Positions 39,101 to 51,000 of a stretch of 64,000 nucleotides of DNA are shown in pieces. The stretch is taken from contig NC_134414.1 in assembly GCF_030867145.1 (NCBI RefSeq), positions 131,204,465 through 131,268,464 on the forward strand. The letters are read 5' to 3'. Within the stretch, counting starts at the first letter, position 1. Every line of letters begins with the position of its first letter. The notes under the pieces were generated by a model. That model saw only the letters and a list, made by a program, of their open reading frames with translations, was not told the DNA's origin and ran no database searches. This DNA is from Opisthocomus hoazin. Its lineage: Eukaryota; Chordata; Aves; Opisthocomiformes; Opisthocomidae. Both the position numbers and the translations under genes were made by a program.

Positions 39101-39819
39101 GTTGAATTCCAACAGGACTGCAGTTTGCAAGGGCGAAGAGGAAAGACTATAATGCACTGTGCTGTAACAGCATGTTGTATTACAATTGTGCAAAAGTTTG
39201 GGGTGTAGCTGAGAGCAGAGTATGTCCAGCCATCAAAAGGGCAGATGATTAAGCTGTTGCCAGGAGAAATTTTGCAAACATTTCCTATTTAAATAACGTG
39301 AGCTCTTGTCTTTGCTAGTTTTCCTCTTTAAGAATGCAAACTCTTTTCAAGGGAAATGAGAGTTCATTTAGTTGTCCCAGCATTATCTTTGTAGTAAACT
39401 TGGTGTCCTGTGGAGAACACTTTGTTCCCCACTACCACCCATGGTGGCTCTCAAGAGGAAGGCTGTTTAACAGCTGCCCTAGTTGCTTAGGCTTGGTAAC
39501 AGCTGCTCAGTGTGCTCGTAGTCATCTCAAGTACTTGTGGTGGTTCCTCCAAAGTCCTTTTAAGCTGTTAGCAGTGGAGACTAAGTCCTGAAGGACAGAA
39601 GATGCTGTAGAGATGAGGAGATTGCTTTGCCAGTCTTAACTGGACTAAATTTTGGTTTCTTTCAGAGGCAATCTGGATAAAGCCATTGAAATGTTCAACA
39701 AAGCTATCAACCTGGCCAAATCTGAAATGGAGATGGCCCACCTCTACTCACTCTGTGATGCTGCCTATGCCCAGACAGAAGTTGCAAAGAAGTATGGATT
39801 GAAACCACCAACACTGTAA
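17892..39819 (+). CDS. TOMM70: TOMM70, mitochondrial import receptor TOM70 (complete, 12 coding exons)
   Basis: Twelve exons (17892-18161, 26828-27001, 28220-28346, 30850-30959, 32813-32961, 34135-34342, 34907-35041, 36184-36291, 37023-37139, 37978-38075, 38570-38692, 39666-39819) join without a frame break into 590 codons plus TAA; the human protein has 608. The product is the outer-membrane receptor that takes carrier and other hydrophobic precursors from cytosolic Hsp70/Hsp90. Residues 1-29 are Gly-rich. A single N-terminal membrane anchor spans about 30-50 (WQLALVLG to LYLW), followed by a basic stretch. The TPR clamp domain covers about 94-227 and contains FRRAKAH (173-179), which holds the Arg expected to match human Arg192 that grips the chaperone EEVD tail. 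An acidic linker (about 257-276) leads into the C-terminal TPR array (278-590) that binds substrate. The start is the ATG in CGTCATGG, giving the family's MAASKPVEA opening. Length, end (KYGLKPPTL) and neighbours all fit TOM70. Confidence 0.98.
18162..26827 (+). other. TOMM70: TOMM70 intron 1 (8.7 kb)
   Basis: The first 400 bases belong to the CpG island; the rest is AT-rich. It holds a long C homopolymer at about 22,311-22,330 and A-rich patches at about 23,408-23,470. I recognise no CR1 copy or other gene here. Confidence 0.8.
22311..22330. repeat. C homopolymer tract
   Basis: About 18-20 consecutive C residues in TOMM70 intron 1. On the minus strand this is a G tract. Confidence 0.9.
26828..27001 (+). 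CDS. TOMM70: TOMM70 exon 2
   Basis: Residues 91-148, the first TPR (AKNKGNKFFKAGKYEQAIQC) and helix A of the second. Acceptor TTTTTCAG|AGC, donor CTG|GTAAGA, phase 0 at both ends. Confidence 0.97.
28220..28346 (+). CDS. TOMM70: TOMM70 exon 3
   Basis: Residues 149-190, ending in the clamp segment FRRAKAHEKLDNKKECLE. Acceptor TTCCCACAG|CAA, donor GAAG|GTGAGT, leaving one base of codon 191. Confidence 0.97.
30850..30959 (+). CDS. TOMM70: TOMM70 exon 4
   Basis: Residues 191-227 (DVTAVCILEAF to KAKEKYK), the end of the clamp domain. Acceptor GTTTCCTAG|AT, donor AAG|GTAGGA. Confidence 0.97.
32813..32961 (+). CDS. TOMM70: TOMM70 exon 5
   Basis: Residues 228-276: MPSPQFIKSYFSSFTDD followed by the acidic linker GEKSDEDKDKEGEASEVKE. 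Acceptor CTGTTTCAG, donor AA|GTGAGT splits codon 277. Confidence 0.97.
34135..34342 (+). CDS. TOMM70: TOMM70 exon 6
   Basis: Residues 277-346, first TPR helices of the C-terminal domain (SGYLRAKQYMEEENYDKIIS onward). Acceptor CATTTACAG, donor AAG|GTAAGA. Confidence 0.97.
34907..35041 (+). CDS. TOMM70: TOMM70 exon 7
   Basis: Residues 347-391, TPR unit with the typical QDFNMAADIDPQNADVYHHR pattern. Acceptor TTTTTTACAG, donor CAA|GTAAGA. Confidence 0.97.
36184..36291 (+). CDS. TOMM70: TOMM70 exon 8
   Basis: Residues 392-427, TPR unit ending ALAQAQKCFAL. Acceptor TTCTGGCTAG, donor CTG|GTAGGT. Confidence 0.96.
37023..37139 (+). CDS. TOMM70: TOMM70 exon 9
   Basis: Residues 428-466 (YRQAYTGNN to ALYAQ). 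Acceptor TTGAATAG after an unusually long T/C tract (about 36,950-37,014), donor CAG|GTACAT. The loop NNPLPVQVA (436-444) looks more diverged from mammalian TOM70 than the rest of the protein. Confidence 0.96.
37978..38075 (+). CDS. TOMM70: TOMM70 exon 10
   Basis: Residues 467-498 plus two bases of Gly499; TPR with DKCIDLEPDNATTYVHK. Acceptor TTGATGCAG, donor GG|GTATGT. Confidence 0.96.
38570..38692 (+). CDS. TOMM70: TOMM70 exon 11
   Basis: Residues 499-539 plus two bases of Arg540; TPR with ELISKAIEIDNKCDFAYETM. Acceptor CTCTTCCAG, donor AG|GTAATG. Confidence 0.96.
39666..39819 (+). CDS. TOMM70: TOMM70 exon 12 (last coding)
   Basis: Residues 540-590, the last TPR (GNLDKAIEMFNKAINLAKSE) and the family's terminal KKYGLKPPTL, ending in TAA. 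Acceptor GTTTCTTTCAG. Confidence 0.97.
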
Positions 39820-40049
39820 AGAAACGAGGAAGAAATGACCTTCTAAAGTGAAGTTGCCCACTTCAGCTGGCCCTAAAGACGTTGTTGCAGACCATGTTGA
39901 ATGGTGGAACTTAGTTTTTTTCCGTTCGTGGTGTTGTCATTTGCTACATCTGTTAAATGTTTAGGTGTTGTGGGAGTGGTTGTTCAAGGAAGTATACAGT
40001 GTTGCATCTTGTTCCTTCTGCAGCAAAACCCTTGAAGCCTATTAAGGGA

Positions 40050-40099
40050 AATAAAGTTGCAGGGGAACAACAGGAAGGTATTTTGGCCATGCAAATAAA
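40050..40099 (+). terminator. TOMM70 proximal polyadenylation signals
   Basis: Two AATAAA hexamers 44 bases apart, about 230-280 nt past the stop codon. Confidence 0.5.
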
Positions 40100-41781
40100 A
40101 ACTTCACATTAGTTCATGTTGGGTGATTGTTGTGGGCGATTTTTGCTTTATCAAACAATATTACAGCATGTGGGTTTTTTCCTGTTGATTTTAAAGGTAA
40201 TGCTAGTCAGTGCTGTAAAATAGGTTTCTTTTTTATATGGAATTAATCCTTGAGGGTTAATTTTAATTTTGCAAAAAGGAAAAAAATTAATTTTCAAACT
40301 GTTTAATAATAGAGGGTTTTTTTAAGTCAGCAGATGTGGAGAGAATCCCTGTAAATATATGCAAGCATGCACAATCTTCCCTTAAAGCCCCTCCCACCCT
40401 CTGCATAACTTACTTAGAAATAGTCCTGTGGCAGCTATTAGGGAATTAATTTAATAGTCCTTACCCTCACCCCAGAAAGCCCTAGCGTACTGTGTAGGAG
40501 AGCTAGTGCCAAGGTTGGCTGGGGAAAGAGGCCAGGTAACACTGCTTCAGCGTAGGCTTTACTGGAAGGAAGGTCCTGTTCCTGTGCAGCAGTCCTTACC
40601 TGGATGTCACAGGAAAATGTTCTGGAGGGTTCAGAGGGACTTTCAAGATCAGAAAGCACTGCTGGGAGTAGAGCTGCCAAGGTAGGGTCATGCTTGCATA
40701 TAATCTTTGTGATCTCTGACACTCTTGATTAAAAGTAACTGCTAGTAGACTGTCTGAATTCTCTTCAGTCTCTAGAGACTGCTGTGTTCTGATCTGCTCC
40801 TTGTAATAGCCCCTTTGCAGGATTAAGTGAGATAAGGAGCAAAGCGTAGGCTAAAACTTCAAATAATGGATTTAGAATCTGTACTGGTTTCCTTGTTGTT
40901 TAGGCCCTGTCTTGTTGAGGATTACAAGTACTGTAGGAAGGAAGCAACTGTTCTGCAGACAGCAGATTGGCAAGTTACTAGATACCAATACAAACAGTCT
41001 TCCTCTAGCTAGGAGCTTCACAGAGGGCTCTCTTGCTTTAGTCAGTCCATCTTGCCTCTCCCTGGATTGATGTGGCTGGATAAACCTCATGCAAATACTT
41101 AATTGATGTAGCTTAATTTACCACACACTAATTTGGGCTTCTTTCCATCCTGAAATCCTAGATTTGCTTGTGCTGAATTGTCTAGTGTATTTCATCTCTG
41201 AAAGAAATGAACCATGCTGTTGTCAAACTGTCTTGTTCTCTAGCTGTGCCACCCTGGAGCAGCAGCTTGTATTTTCAACATGACCTTCCTTTCTCCCAGC
41301 AACTGCAGTTGGAAATTCAGATGGTGGAGAGTAGATATAAAGACTTAATCATTCTATTTTAGCTAGCTCTTTAGGTGATCTGAAATCATAGCGTTGGTGT
41401 AGAATTGAAGGGATTGGAAGGTACTGGCAGCTTCTAAGGGCACTGCACGTAACAAGTGTCAAATGTCTTCTGGAACTTCCAATCTCTGCATCAGTTACCT
41501 GAGAACAAACACATGCCAGACTGACCGATGTGTCCTGTCCTCCCGAGGAGTTCTTATTCGCATGGCCTTACTTACATTGGCATTTTCTCCTCTTCACCCT
41601 ACCTGTACCCCATTCCTTACCCCACCCAATCAACTAAGGGAAAAAAGCATGTGCTGTCGAATACTGCATTCCAAATCATCACAGACTTTTGCCTGTTCTT
41701 GAACTAGTTTGAAACTGCACTGAAAGGATGCATTGTCTGTAATTTTCTTTTGTAAATGACGTATCACCTGTAAACTGAAAA

Positions 41782-41787
41782 AATAAA
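41782..41787 (+). terminator. TOMM70 distal polyadenylation signal
   Basis: AATAAA about 1.96 kb past the stop codon. Confidence 0.5.
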
Positions 41788-44700
41788 TATTACCTTCAAG
41801 TATCTCTCCCTGACATGTATAAGAACAGGTTTTGATGAAAGTGTTCTCTGCAGTGGTGCACGCTCTGCTGCTTTGATGTTGCTCTGAGTCTAGGAAGAAC
41901 TAATAATGACTGACTCCCTGTCATCTTCTCTGACTTCAACCTGTAAGCAAAAATGAGGACAAGATATGGAATTAACAAGTCTTATCTCTGATTGCTCCCA
42001 TCACCCACAGAGGTATGATCTTCAGAGCTGAAGATTACAGGGGAAAGGAAATCCAGCCAGGAAAGCTGGGACTCTGAGTAGCTGACACCCTGTTAACGTG
42101 TGTGTGCAGGTGGATCCCTTTAGTGAAAGGGATTTTTTTTTTTTTTTTTTTTTAATGGCTGATACAGTTGAGGTTTCGTTTTAAGCTAGGTGTGCATGTG
42201 AAAAGTTTTCTTTAGCAGGGATGGAGAGCTGAAGTGAAACAAGTACTACTGCTATTTTAAAAACCCCGAATCTGTTGAAATAATGTAGGAAGCTAGTAGT
42301 ACTGAAGACTTGGCTAAACCTGGTGTAGCCTAGAGACTCTGGGAGGTTCCTTCTACGCCATTGTCTTGCATCTTAATTCTGATCATTGTAAAATCCCTGT
42401 TGTTCATGTTAGAGACAAGTTTGCCAAAATGGAGGTTAGAAGTTGTGACTTGAACTGCAAGGATCTAACTGCAGATCGAAAGCAGAGGGAACTCGCCTGT
42501 GCTAAGGAGCTGTACTGCAACTTCTTCTGCAGCTGTTAAGGGCAGCTTAGATCCAACTTTAACCAGGCTTCCCAGCTGCAGTGGTGATAACACTACCTGA
42601 TGCAACAGCCATTGTGGTGTTCGCTGCCATTTCTTTACAAATAATTTAAACTCTCGCAGGCTGAAATTCTGGAGCTATTTCAGGGCTGTTACTGGCTGTT
42701 TTTCTATACCTGCAGAATATTGGTGTATATGTGTAATACGGATACTTAAAGTGCCTGTTTTCTACTAATGCAGAGATTGAGTATTGACTGATTTAAGCAT
42801 TTAGGTGAGAACTGACTGTGTACTTTTTTCATTGAAATACCCCCAAATTCAGTCCCATTTGTATCAATTCTGAGTGGATTGCACTGGAGACCCCTAAAGT
42901 ACTCTAGAACAAGCTGCTTAGAAGTTGTCCTGACAGGCAGAAGAGGACTGAGCTCATCGCGTCTTCAGCCGAGTTCACCCAAGGAGCTCGCTACGGATTG
43001 TCATCCGTTCTCTCTATGTGGGATTCCAGGGGAGGAGCGTCCGGGCCACGGATTCTGTTGTCTGTTTCAGACTGCACTTTGCGTTTTAAAACTAAGCGGT
43101 CAGCCCCTGAGAATCCTGCGCTACTTTAATCCTCCAGAGGTAGCAGTTAGTTCCTGCGCTGCTGCATGCTGAGCTAGTGTAGAGAGGGGAGGGAAAGACA
43201 GACGGAGTAGTTTAGAAAAATGGATGTATAGTAGTTGCTATGATTTACAAGTTGGAGCCCGGTGATGGCCATCATGGATGCTGATTCTTGAGTATGTGGG
43301 AGGCGCTAATTAATGCAGGAGATCTGACTCAAACAGTAAATTGTTAAATTTTTTTTATATTTATTTTTCAACAAATAAATCTTCATTTCACCTTATGCTC
43401 TGTGGCCTGTTTCTTAACAGTTCCAGTACAGTATGTACACCAAAATGCAGTGAAAAGTACAGACCAGAAATGCCTGCTGGAATAGATAGTGCCACTGCGT
43501 GGAATGGTGCCACCTGTCTTTTGAGCAGAAAGATGCCTCAGGGTTTGGTTTAATTTAACCATTAATTTTCCTCTATAAAACACACACCTAGCTCGTTCCA
43601 GAGAAGCCAAGAGAACACTAAAAAAAAAAGAAAAGCAGCTTTGGGAAGAAGAGGCTGGCCAAACATGAATAAAAAGGTAAGGTCGTTTTGGGGGAAACTA
43701 GCAGTTAGCTACAGCAAGACAAAATCTTCTCTCCCTCTTCCCATTTTTGTATTTCGAAATCTCCCTGAGCCTCATTATTACTTTTTGCTGCTGGAAGACT
43801 AAAATTCTAGTGGTAAAGGCTGGATATTTATAGTTGCTTCTTTTTTTCATCCCAAGGAGGAAAAAAAAAAAGTGCCATTGGCACATTCTTATCTTTTTAC
43901 ATTAGAAGGACCAGGGTGTCTTCCTTCTAAGAAAAAAACCCCAAACACAACAGAACTACAAAATGCTAAGCTAGTTTTAAGTGTTTTAAAGCCATCTTTA
44001 ATAATCAGTTTGTTAGGCTCTTCAGCAAGAGCAACAAAGTAAGGAGTGTCTCCTTGCAGCTGAGGAGGGTTGGCCTGTGGTAGCAATAATGCATTTAAAC
44101 ATTGAGCATTTCTAGTACCTGTCTCCGGGGGGATGGTGGGCAGAAAGACCTGATCAGTGCAGTAAGTTTTCCAGCCCTTTGGGACTGACTCCCCTGAGCC
44201 TTTTCAGGTGCAGACAGCCAGGCAGCAGAACTAAAGCCCGTTCAGACATTGTATGAAGGAAGCAGTGTGTAGCAAAGGTGTGGTGGCATGTGAATGGCTT
44301 TAACAAGACGGTAACTTGCACCACTTCAGCAGTAACAGGAACTGCAAGCAGGAGAATTTAATGCATCTGTTCCATGAACTGAAACGTGTTACAGCTGCTT
44401 CTATAGTAGCAGTTCTGTCTGGCAGTTTCCTGCAATGTCCCTGATAGTACAGGACAGAATTTGGCTTGTTTTGCTTAGTGTGTTAAAATTTTAAGCTTTC
44501 CAAGTTAGAAGTTGGGCATTCAAAGAACTTTGTTAAGGCACACAGAACTAAGATGGACAAAGGTGGAAGAATCGTGCTTCTAGATTATCTGATAATTCAC
44601 TGAAAAATTCCTAATACCAAAGTTGACTTCAGAGGATTTCCAGAGAGAACAAGGTTCCCATTTCTATGTTCTACAAAAAAGTCCCCAAAAGGTAACTAAA

Positions 44701-44969
44701 ACATTGTGATGCATAAAAGGCAATGTTAACTGTTACTGTGTTGAACTCATTTCACTTCCATCTTTATCGTAGCTGTGAAATACTGAAGTATGAGAAGAGA
44801 TATAAAAAGTTGTATTTGAATCAATTTTACAATTACACCGCCAAGTTGGGGTTTTTTTTAATTAACTGGCACGTTTAGCAGTAGATTGTGGAACAACTAG
44901 TAAGGGAATCCTTCTGAAGACGAAAGCAGCAGCTGTTGTGCCCACTGAACCTTCCCTATTCACCCAGCT
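41788..44969. other. Convergent tail-to-tail interval of TOMM70 and NIT2
   Basis: The interval contains a T homopolymer at about 42,126-42,153 and a block at about 42,880-43,170 with more CpG than its surroundings. Back-to-back polyadenylation hexamers lie at 43,360-43,379. Part of it is probably the NIT2 3' UTR. No further coding exon was recognised. Confidence 0.55.
43360..43379. terminator. Opposed polyadenylation hexamers
   Basis: TTTATT (minus-strand AATAAA) at 43,360-43,365 and a plus-strand AATAAA at 43,374-43,379 sit eight bases apart. Either NIT2 (minus) or a long TOMM70 form (plus) could use them. Confidence 0.35.
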
Positions 44970-45058
44970 TCACTTTTTCATCTCCACGCTATAGAGATCA
45001 CAACGCTTCTGGCTCAAAATAGGAATTTGTTGACGTATTTCTGCAAGTTTCTTCAGAT
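44970..45058 (-). CDS. NIT2: NIT2 exon 10 (last coding)
   Basis: Residues 247-275, [14 protein letters not shown] to EMKK and TGA. Acceptor CCACTGCAG|AT. Confidence 0.95.
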
Positions 45059-48000
45059 CTGCAGTGGGGGAAGGAAGAGCTATTAGAACAGCAGTCAAAA
45101 ACGAAAGCTCCCACCTTGTTCTGAGGTAAGGAAGGGACAAGAGCAGCTTTCGTGGAGAACGGGTCTGTGGGGCACCGCAACTTGGTAGCCAGGGCTGAAG
45201 AAAGCCTCAGCTTTGCTCCTTCCTAAGGTGGCGGCTTCCTCACACGTGTGGAAACTGGGAGAGTGTAGTCAAGGGCTGCGTGTTCTTGCTTTAATCCAGC
45301 AAAGGTGGAGAAGGGATGGGAATGCTACATAATCTGCAATGGCATGTGCAAGGCCACAGTCTTTTAAGACTGTCTCTCCTTAGTCTCATGACCTGTACTG
45401 GAAAAAAACCAACTTTACCCTTACCTATATCTGTGTATACAACTGTTTCCTCAGCCCCGGCTTTGGCTATGACTTCACCCCTGCAAAATTAAGCACATTT
45501 GTTCACAGCATTAACACAGAGGTCTCAAGGCATCAGTCCAGTTGCTGCTGTTTGTACAAAAGGAAGTTCCTACCCTTGATCTCTATAGCTGCAAAGGCAG
45601 GGCTGTCCTAAAAATAGCATCATCGTTCATACCTCTGGCATGATAGAAATCACTTCCAGGCTCTGTATGTGGCACATTTTATCTGTGACATATACATATG
45701 TAATGTAAATTGTTTCTGAAGATCAAGAATCATGGTAAGAGGAACTCTGAGAGCTGATGCATGTGAGCATGCAACATACCTCAAGGGGAGAGAAACAACT
45801 TCACCAGGGACAGCCACCATACATGGCAGACTGACACTTCCTCCTTTCAGAGCCTACTGGCTTTTAATAGGAGCACAATTCTACTCTGCATGAGCTACTG
45901 AACTTTATCATGTCTCCCATTAGGTGTTCTGCCACTGCTTTCATCATATAAAGTTAAAATCTCAAGACTTAAGTAAAGCTTTTCTCACTTTGCAATCATC
46001 TGGAAGAGAACTATCAGTGGATTTACCTGGAAGAAAAACAACTGCCTGAAGATCTGGTCACTTCTACCTCCCATGTACCTGTGTGACTTCTGCGTAAGTC
46101 AGAATGTGTCTCTTACAGCTGAAGATACTGTTCTGGTTCTGTCTTGTGTCAAAGCAGTGTTGTTCTTTGAGGAAATGAGAGAGTTTTGTGTCAGCTGTTT
46201 GAGAGGGTTCAGTTCTGCACAGAGAATTGCCATAATGCAGAGTATGCAGTGGACTGAATCTCAGGGACAAGTGGAAAAGGTCAACAGCTTAACTAGTGCT
46301 AAATACTAGTACTAAGTGGCTTCTTTGCTACCAAAAAGAATACACACTGTTAAACTAGTTTTAGTTTCTTTCTTGTTTTTCAGTCAGACAGTTATAGAGG
46401 ATGATTCTGAGAATGTAGATTTGTCTCAGGTGCTTTTTATCAAGAACTTACGAAATTTTTAAGAGTAAATGCAAATCTGAAACTGAAATGTGACATCAAG
46501 TAAAACATTTTTTACCAAGAAAAGGGGGTGGGGTGGGGTTTTCTTCTGAACTCACCATGGATTTACTACAGTGCTGTGTCCCCAGGCAACGTAGGATGCT
46601 TTTTCATCTCTAGCAGGAGATACGGTAGCTACGTAGACTTGATTATCAACAGCTCTGTGTGTACAGAAAGACGAGGGAAGGGGGGAAAAGTGAGTAGAAT
46701 TTTTTTTATACCACCAATTAACTAAGCAGCAGTGAAAGAATTCACTCTGAAGGGCAAGCTATACATCTTCCTAACAACTAGCCAAAATGGTAAATGATAC
46801 AAAGGTCAGAGAAAGCAGAGCCTGGAAAGAGTTAGCGGGCAGAATGAATTACATGTTCGTTCAGTATGTAGCAAAGTTGATTGAAGCTGACCAAATGAAT
46901 AAATAATACTGCATTCAGGAATCTCAGGGTCTACCTCTGTCTGTAATTCGAGCAGTTCTAGAAGTTTGTGTGAAGGGTGCTTACAGAGCCATGAGGAAAA
47001 GGTCCTTAAAAGCACCTAACTGTGGAGGGGCTGGCAGCAGTGAAGGGTTAAGCGTTTCCCACTTCCCTCCTTGACAGAAAAATCATTTTGGTGTCCCATG
47101 CAAGGCTTGAGGAATGGTACAGCTCCAGTAGAGGAGTGGTCTTGCAGCACCACCTCTGATGCACAGTGTCACTGGGAACACAAGGGCAGTTCCCTGTGCT
47201 AAAACTCCCTCTGGAGCAGGACATAAGCTGTTTGTTCTTACCGTCCCCTTTGCAGCAGTTCCCAATGAGCTGGTCCTGTTGTCAGGTTAAAAGCCCCTGG
47301 ATATATCAGCAGCTGGCAACCTTTGTTAGAAGAAAAGTAGAACCCAACCATCATTAAGGAGAAGATGGTTTACCCTAGAGCAGCCCTTCACACTGAGACT
47401 CAAGGCAAGGTTTCTCTCAGTACTTCCCAACCTCTGCACAAAATGGAACCAAATAGAGACTGTCCATGCATGACACAGGTGATGACTTCTGTCAGCAAAG
47501 CCCCGTGATACCTTACCAAGTGTGGGGATACACCCATCTCCACGACTCCAGCAGCAAATGTGTATCAGGAAGCCATTGTTACTTTACTCCAGGAGAACAG
47601 ACACTCATTTGAATAACAAAATCAACAAGATGCATTTTGTGTTACTGGGCGAGGATGAGAGTGCCTGATCACACAGCTCGCCCAGTACGAAACATCCTGA
47701 AACAGCTCTGCACGGTTCAGGCCTTAGGGCTAACCAGGCTCCATTAGGTGACCCAGCCTCACCTTTCTGTCCGTAGATTTGAGCCATCTCCGCAAATCTG
47801 ATATCGTAGCAGATGCCCAGGCCCACTTTACAGTATGCTGTTCTCAAAACACAAGAGACAACCGTCATATTGCTGTCACAAGTACACAAAAGCAGTCACA
47901 AGAGCCCCTTTAGCCATTCTGCCAGCTGTTCTTTTACATCTCTCAGAGTAACAAGAGGAGCTATATTTGTAACAAGCTTTGGCTATTTGTGGGGGAGAAT

Positions 48001-51000
48001 TCACGCTTCAGGACGAGAGGAAGGCTGTGACAAGCAGTCTCACCTACCCTTTAAAAATAGCCATTTTGACAACATCATGTTATATCAGGTCTCTGTCTAT
48101 ATTCCTCTCTGATTTAGCTGCAGGGTTTTCAATCTAGTTGAAGATGTCCCTGCTCACTGCAGGGGGCTTGGGCTAGATGACCTCTAAAGCTCCCTTCCAA
48201 CCCACAGCATTCTACAATTCTATGCATTATTTTCTTTCCAAGAGAAGAAAGCACTCACTGCTCTTCATGGACTAAAGAAACTACAGTCATGTACTTCTTT
48301 ACAGCATGCACATTGCAAGGAGGAAAAGTGACCATGGGAGATGAGACTCGTGGGAGAGCTCAGTAAACAGGACGTGTTAATTTCTGAACGCTGTCGGGGT
48401 GGGAGAGTAGGCATCCTGCTTTTTTATCTGCTGTGGTTGATTCAAGAATGGCATTTACAGTTAATTGTCTCCATTATTATACTATCCTGGCATGAAACAA
48501 TGTGCCAGTGTAGTTGTTTGCCACATATATTCTTTTCCAAGCCATGCTGTCTAAGAACCATTTTGAAGATGTAACTGCTATTAAAAAAAATACAGTAACT
48601 TCTCTTTAACAAATCAGTAGGACCACTATTCATTAAGGGAAGTGCCATGATGTATACTTCAGCCCTTTCTCCTCTTCTACCCTTTTGCAATCACATTGCC
48701 CTTTTTAAAAGTTCCAGAACTGACCCACGCACTTGGAGCAAACTTAAAACTATCTTGCCTAACATAAAGCCGACAGTCTGAAAATCCATTGCTGGGGAGG
48801 GGGAGGGGGAAGAGAACTCCAGAATGACTGCAGCGTTATGGAGGTAGAGCTCCTTAAACAGAGGGCTTGTCTTCTACTCACGAGTATCAAACATGGAGAA
48901 ACTGTGCCCTGGACTCAGTGTTTCAGACTCTTTGAACTGTATCTTCCCAGGAACATTAATGTCAAACAAATGAACCTGTAATTATAGTATGAATAATAAC
49001 AATTAATAACAATTTCTCTGCTCGGTATTTGAGGCTCTTTCTATTAGGCACATGTTTTCTAGTTACCATTGATCTAGACTGCTCTTCTGTCAGGATCCCA
49101 ACTGAGCATTGCTAAGATTACGAGATCTCTTAAAGATGATTTAAAGCAGTATTGTTTTTTTACAGAAATACACGTCTTCGGTTATTTGGGGGAAGAAAAA
49201 CAAATAAAGACTGGCCATTGTAAACAACACATATAATCCCTGTGACCCAAGTGATGCACACATCAAATGTTTTTATTGCTTACTAAATAGAATGCCCTGT
49301 CCTTCTCCCATGCGGTAATAGAGAGTAGTTGAAAATAGCTAAAAATATAACAATTAATTTGTAGTATGGCTCTGTATCTTCTTCATGGAAAGAATCTCTG
49401 CAAAATAGCTAGATATTTTGATCTAACGAGTAATTTTGCAAAAGGATACATATAAAACACCTCGAATTTTTCAGGATGATTTATTTTAAATATGTTAAAG
49501 TAGGTGATATTTTCCTCTCCAAGACCTGAGTCCCATTCCTGCAAAACTTCTCCAGAAAATACCTTCACCAAGTCAAAGTTCCCATGACTTCACCTATGCA
49601 GATGCCTCTCAGCACCTGTAGACCGTCTTTATCCCTCCCTTGCAATGGAAGATTTTGTTCCTGGCTGGAGCTTCTTAATAATACAGCTGTTTTTGTACTA
49701 TTATTGATTCACATTTACACAGTACAAGCCTGCACTCATTCTGCAAACAACTACCAGGCTTGCAGACTGGTGTGGTATGATAGACGGAAAGCAACACAAT
49801 ACTTCAGAAAGTAATCTAATAGTGTAGCTAAGTGCAGAATCAGTTAACAGAATAAATTTATACCTGCACCCCAGAGGTATTTTGCACCACCTCATTTGTT
49901 CCAAGTAACCTTGCATTCTCTTTTTGTTTTTCCTTGAAAGAAATAAGCTGCTGTTCACCTAAGGAACGATACCTGTATGCACAGTGAGAATAACAGCAAC
50001 TGCACTCTACAGGTATGAACAGGAGGCAGTTTCTCAGAAGGCACAAAGCAATGTCCAGGTGGAAGATGACAGTACGCAAGCATCTATCACAAACAGCAGA
50101 CACAGCTTAACTATGGAACTTGGACTTGGGTTGTTTTCACTAATCATACATATAGCACACAAAATATGTAAAGAACAGTATTTATGATAACGGACTAAAT
50201 CCATTGGGAACCTGAGGGAAAATCCTGATCCAACTTAAGAGACACTATAGTTTTAGACCTAGACCAAGGAAGCCAGATGAGTTGGATCAGAATTTACTCT
50301 TTACCACAGTTTTCCCAGCACCTGGGAAAAACCAATTATGCCTTCTGCATTCTGTCATCCTTATCTAGAGCAAATTTACAACCACCTTTGGATGGGATGT
50401 TTACACATCCCAAATAAAAATTACATGCAATTTCATTGACAGTACATAGCTTATTATTAATTTAAGATTCTTCAAATTCGCATCACCTTTAGATACAGAT
50501 TAAATCATTTGTGCAATGCTGCTGAAAAACTTTTTAATAGGTTTGTAGATGAGAAACTACTGGAGAGAGTCCAGTGGAAGACTACAACGATGATGAGCGG
50601 ATTGGAGCATCTCTCCTATGAGGAGAGGCTGAGGGAGCTGGGCTTGTTCAGCCTGGAGAAGAGAAGGCTGCGAGGGGACCTTATAAATGCCTACAAATAT
50701 CTTAAGGGTGCATGTCAAGAGGACAGGGCCAAACTCTTTTCAGTGGTGCCCAGCGACAGGACAAGCGGCAATGGGCACAAACTGAAGCACAGGAAGTTCC
50801 GTCTGAACATGAGGAAGAACTTCTTCCCTCTGAGGGTGATGGAGCACTGGAACAGGCTGCCCAGGGAGGTTGTGGAGTCTCCTTCTCTGGAGATATTCAA
50901 GACCCGCCTGGACAAGGTCCTGTGCAGCCTGCTGTAGGTGACCCTGCTTCAGCAGGGGGGCTGGACTAGATGATCCACAGCGCTCCCTTCCAACCCCCAC

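Larger units (their letters stand above)
39820..41787 (+). other. TOMM70: TOMM70 3' UTR (inferred)
   Basis: No other gene is visible. AATAAA signals at 40,050-40,055 and 40,094-40,099 would give a short 3' UTR, and one at 41,782-41,787 would give about 2 kb, the length expected from the human transcript. Confidence 0.6.

Noticed and set aside
50509-50937. 142-codon plus-strand open frame inside NIT2
   Set aside because: It is the 3' part of the CR1 LINE ORF2, not a host gene.
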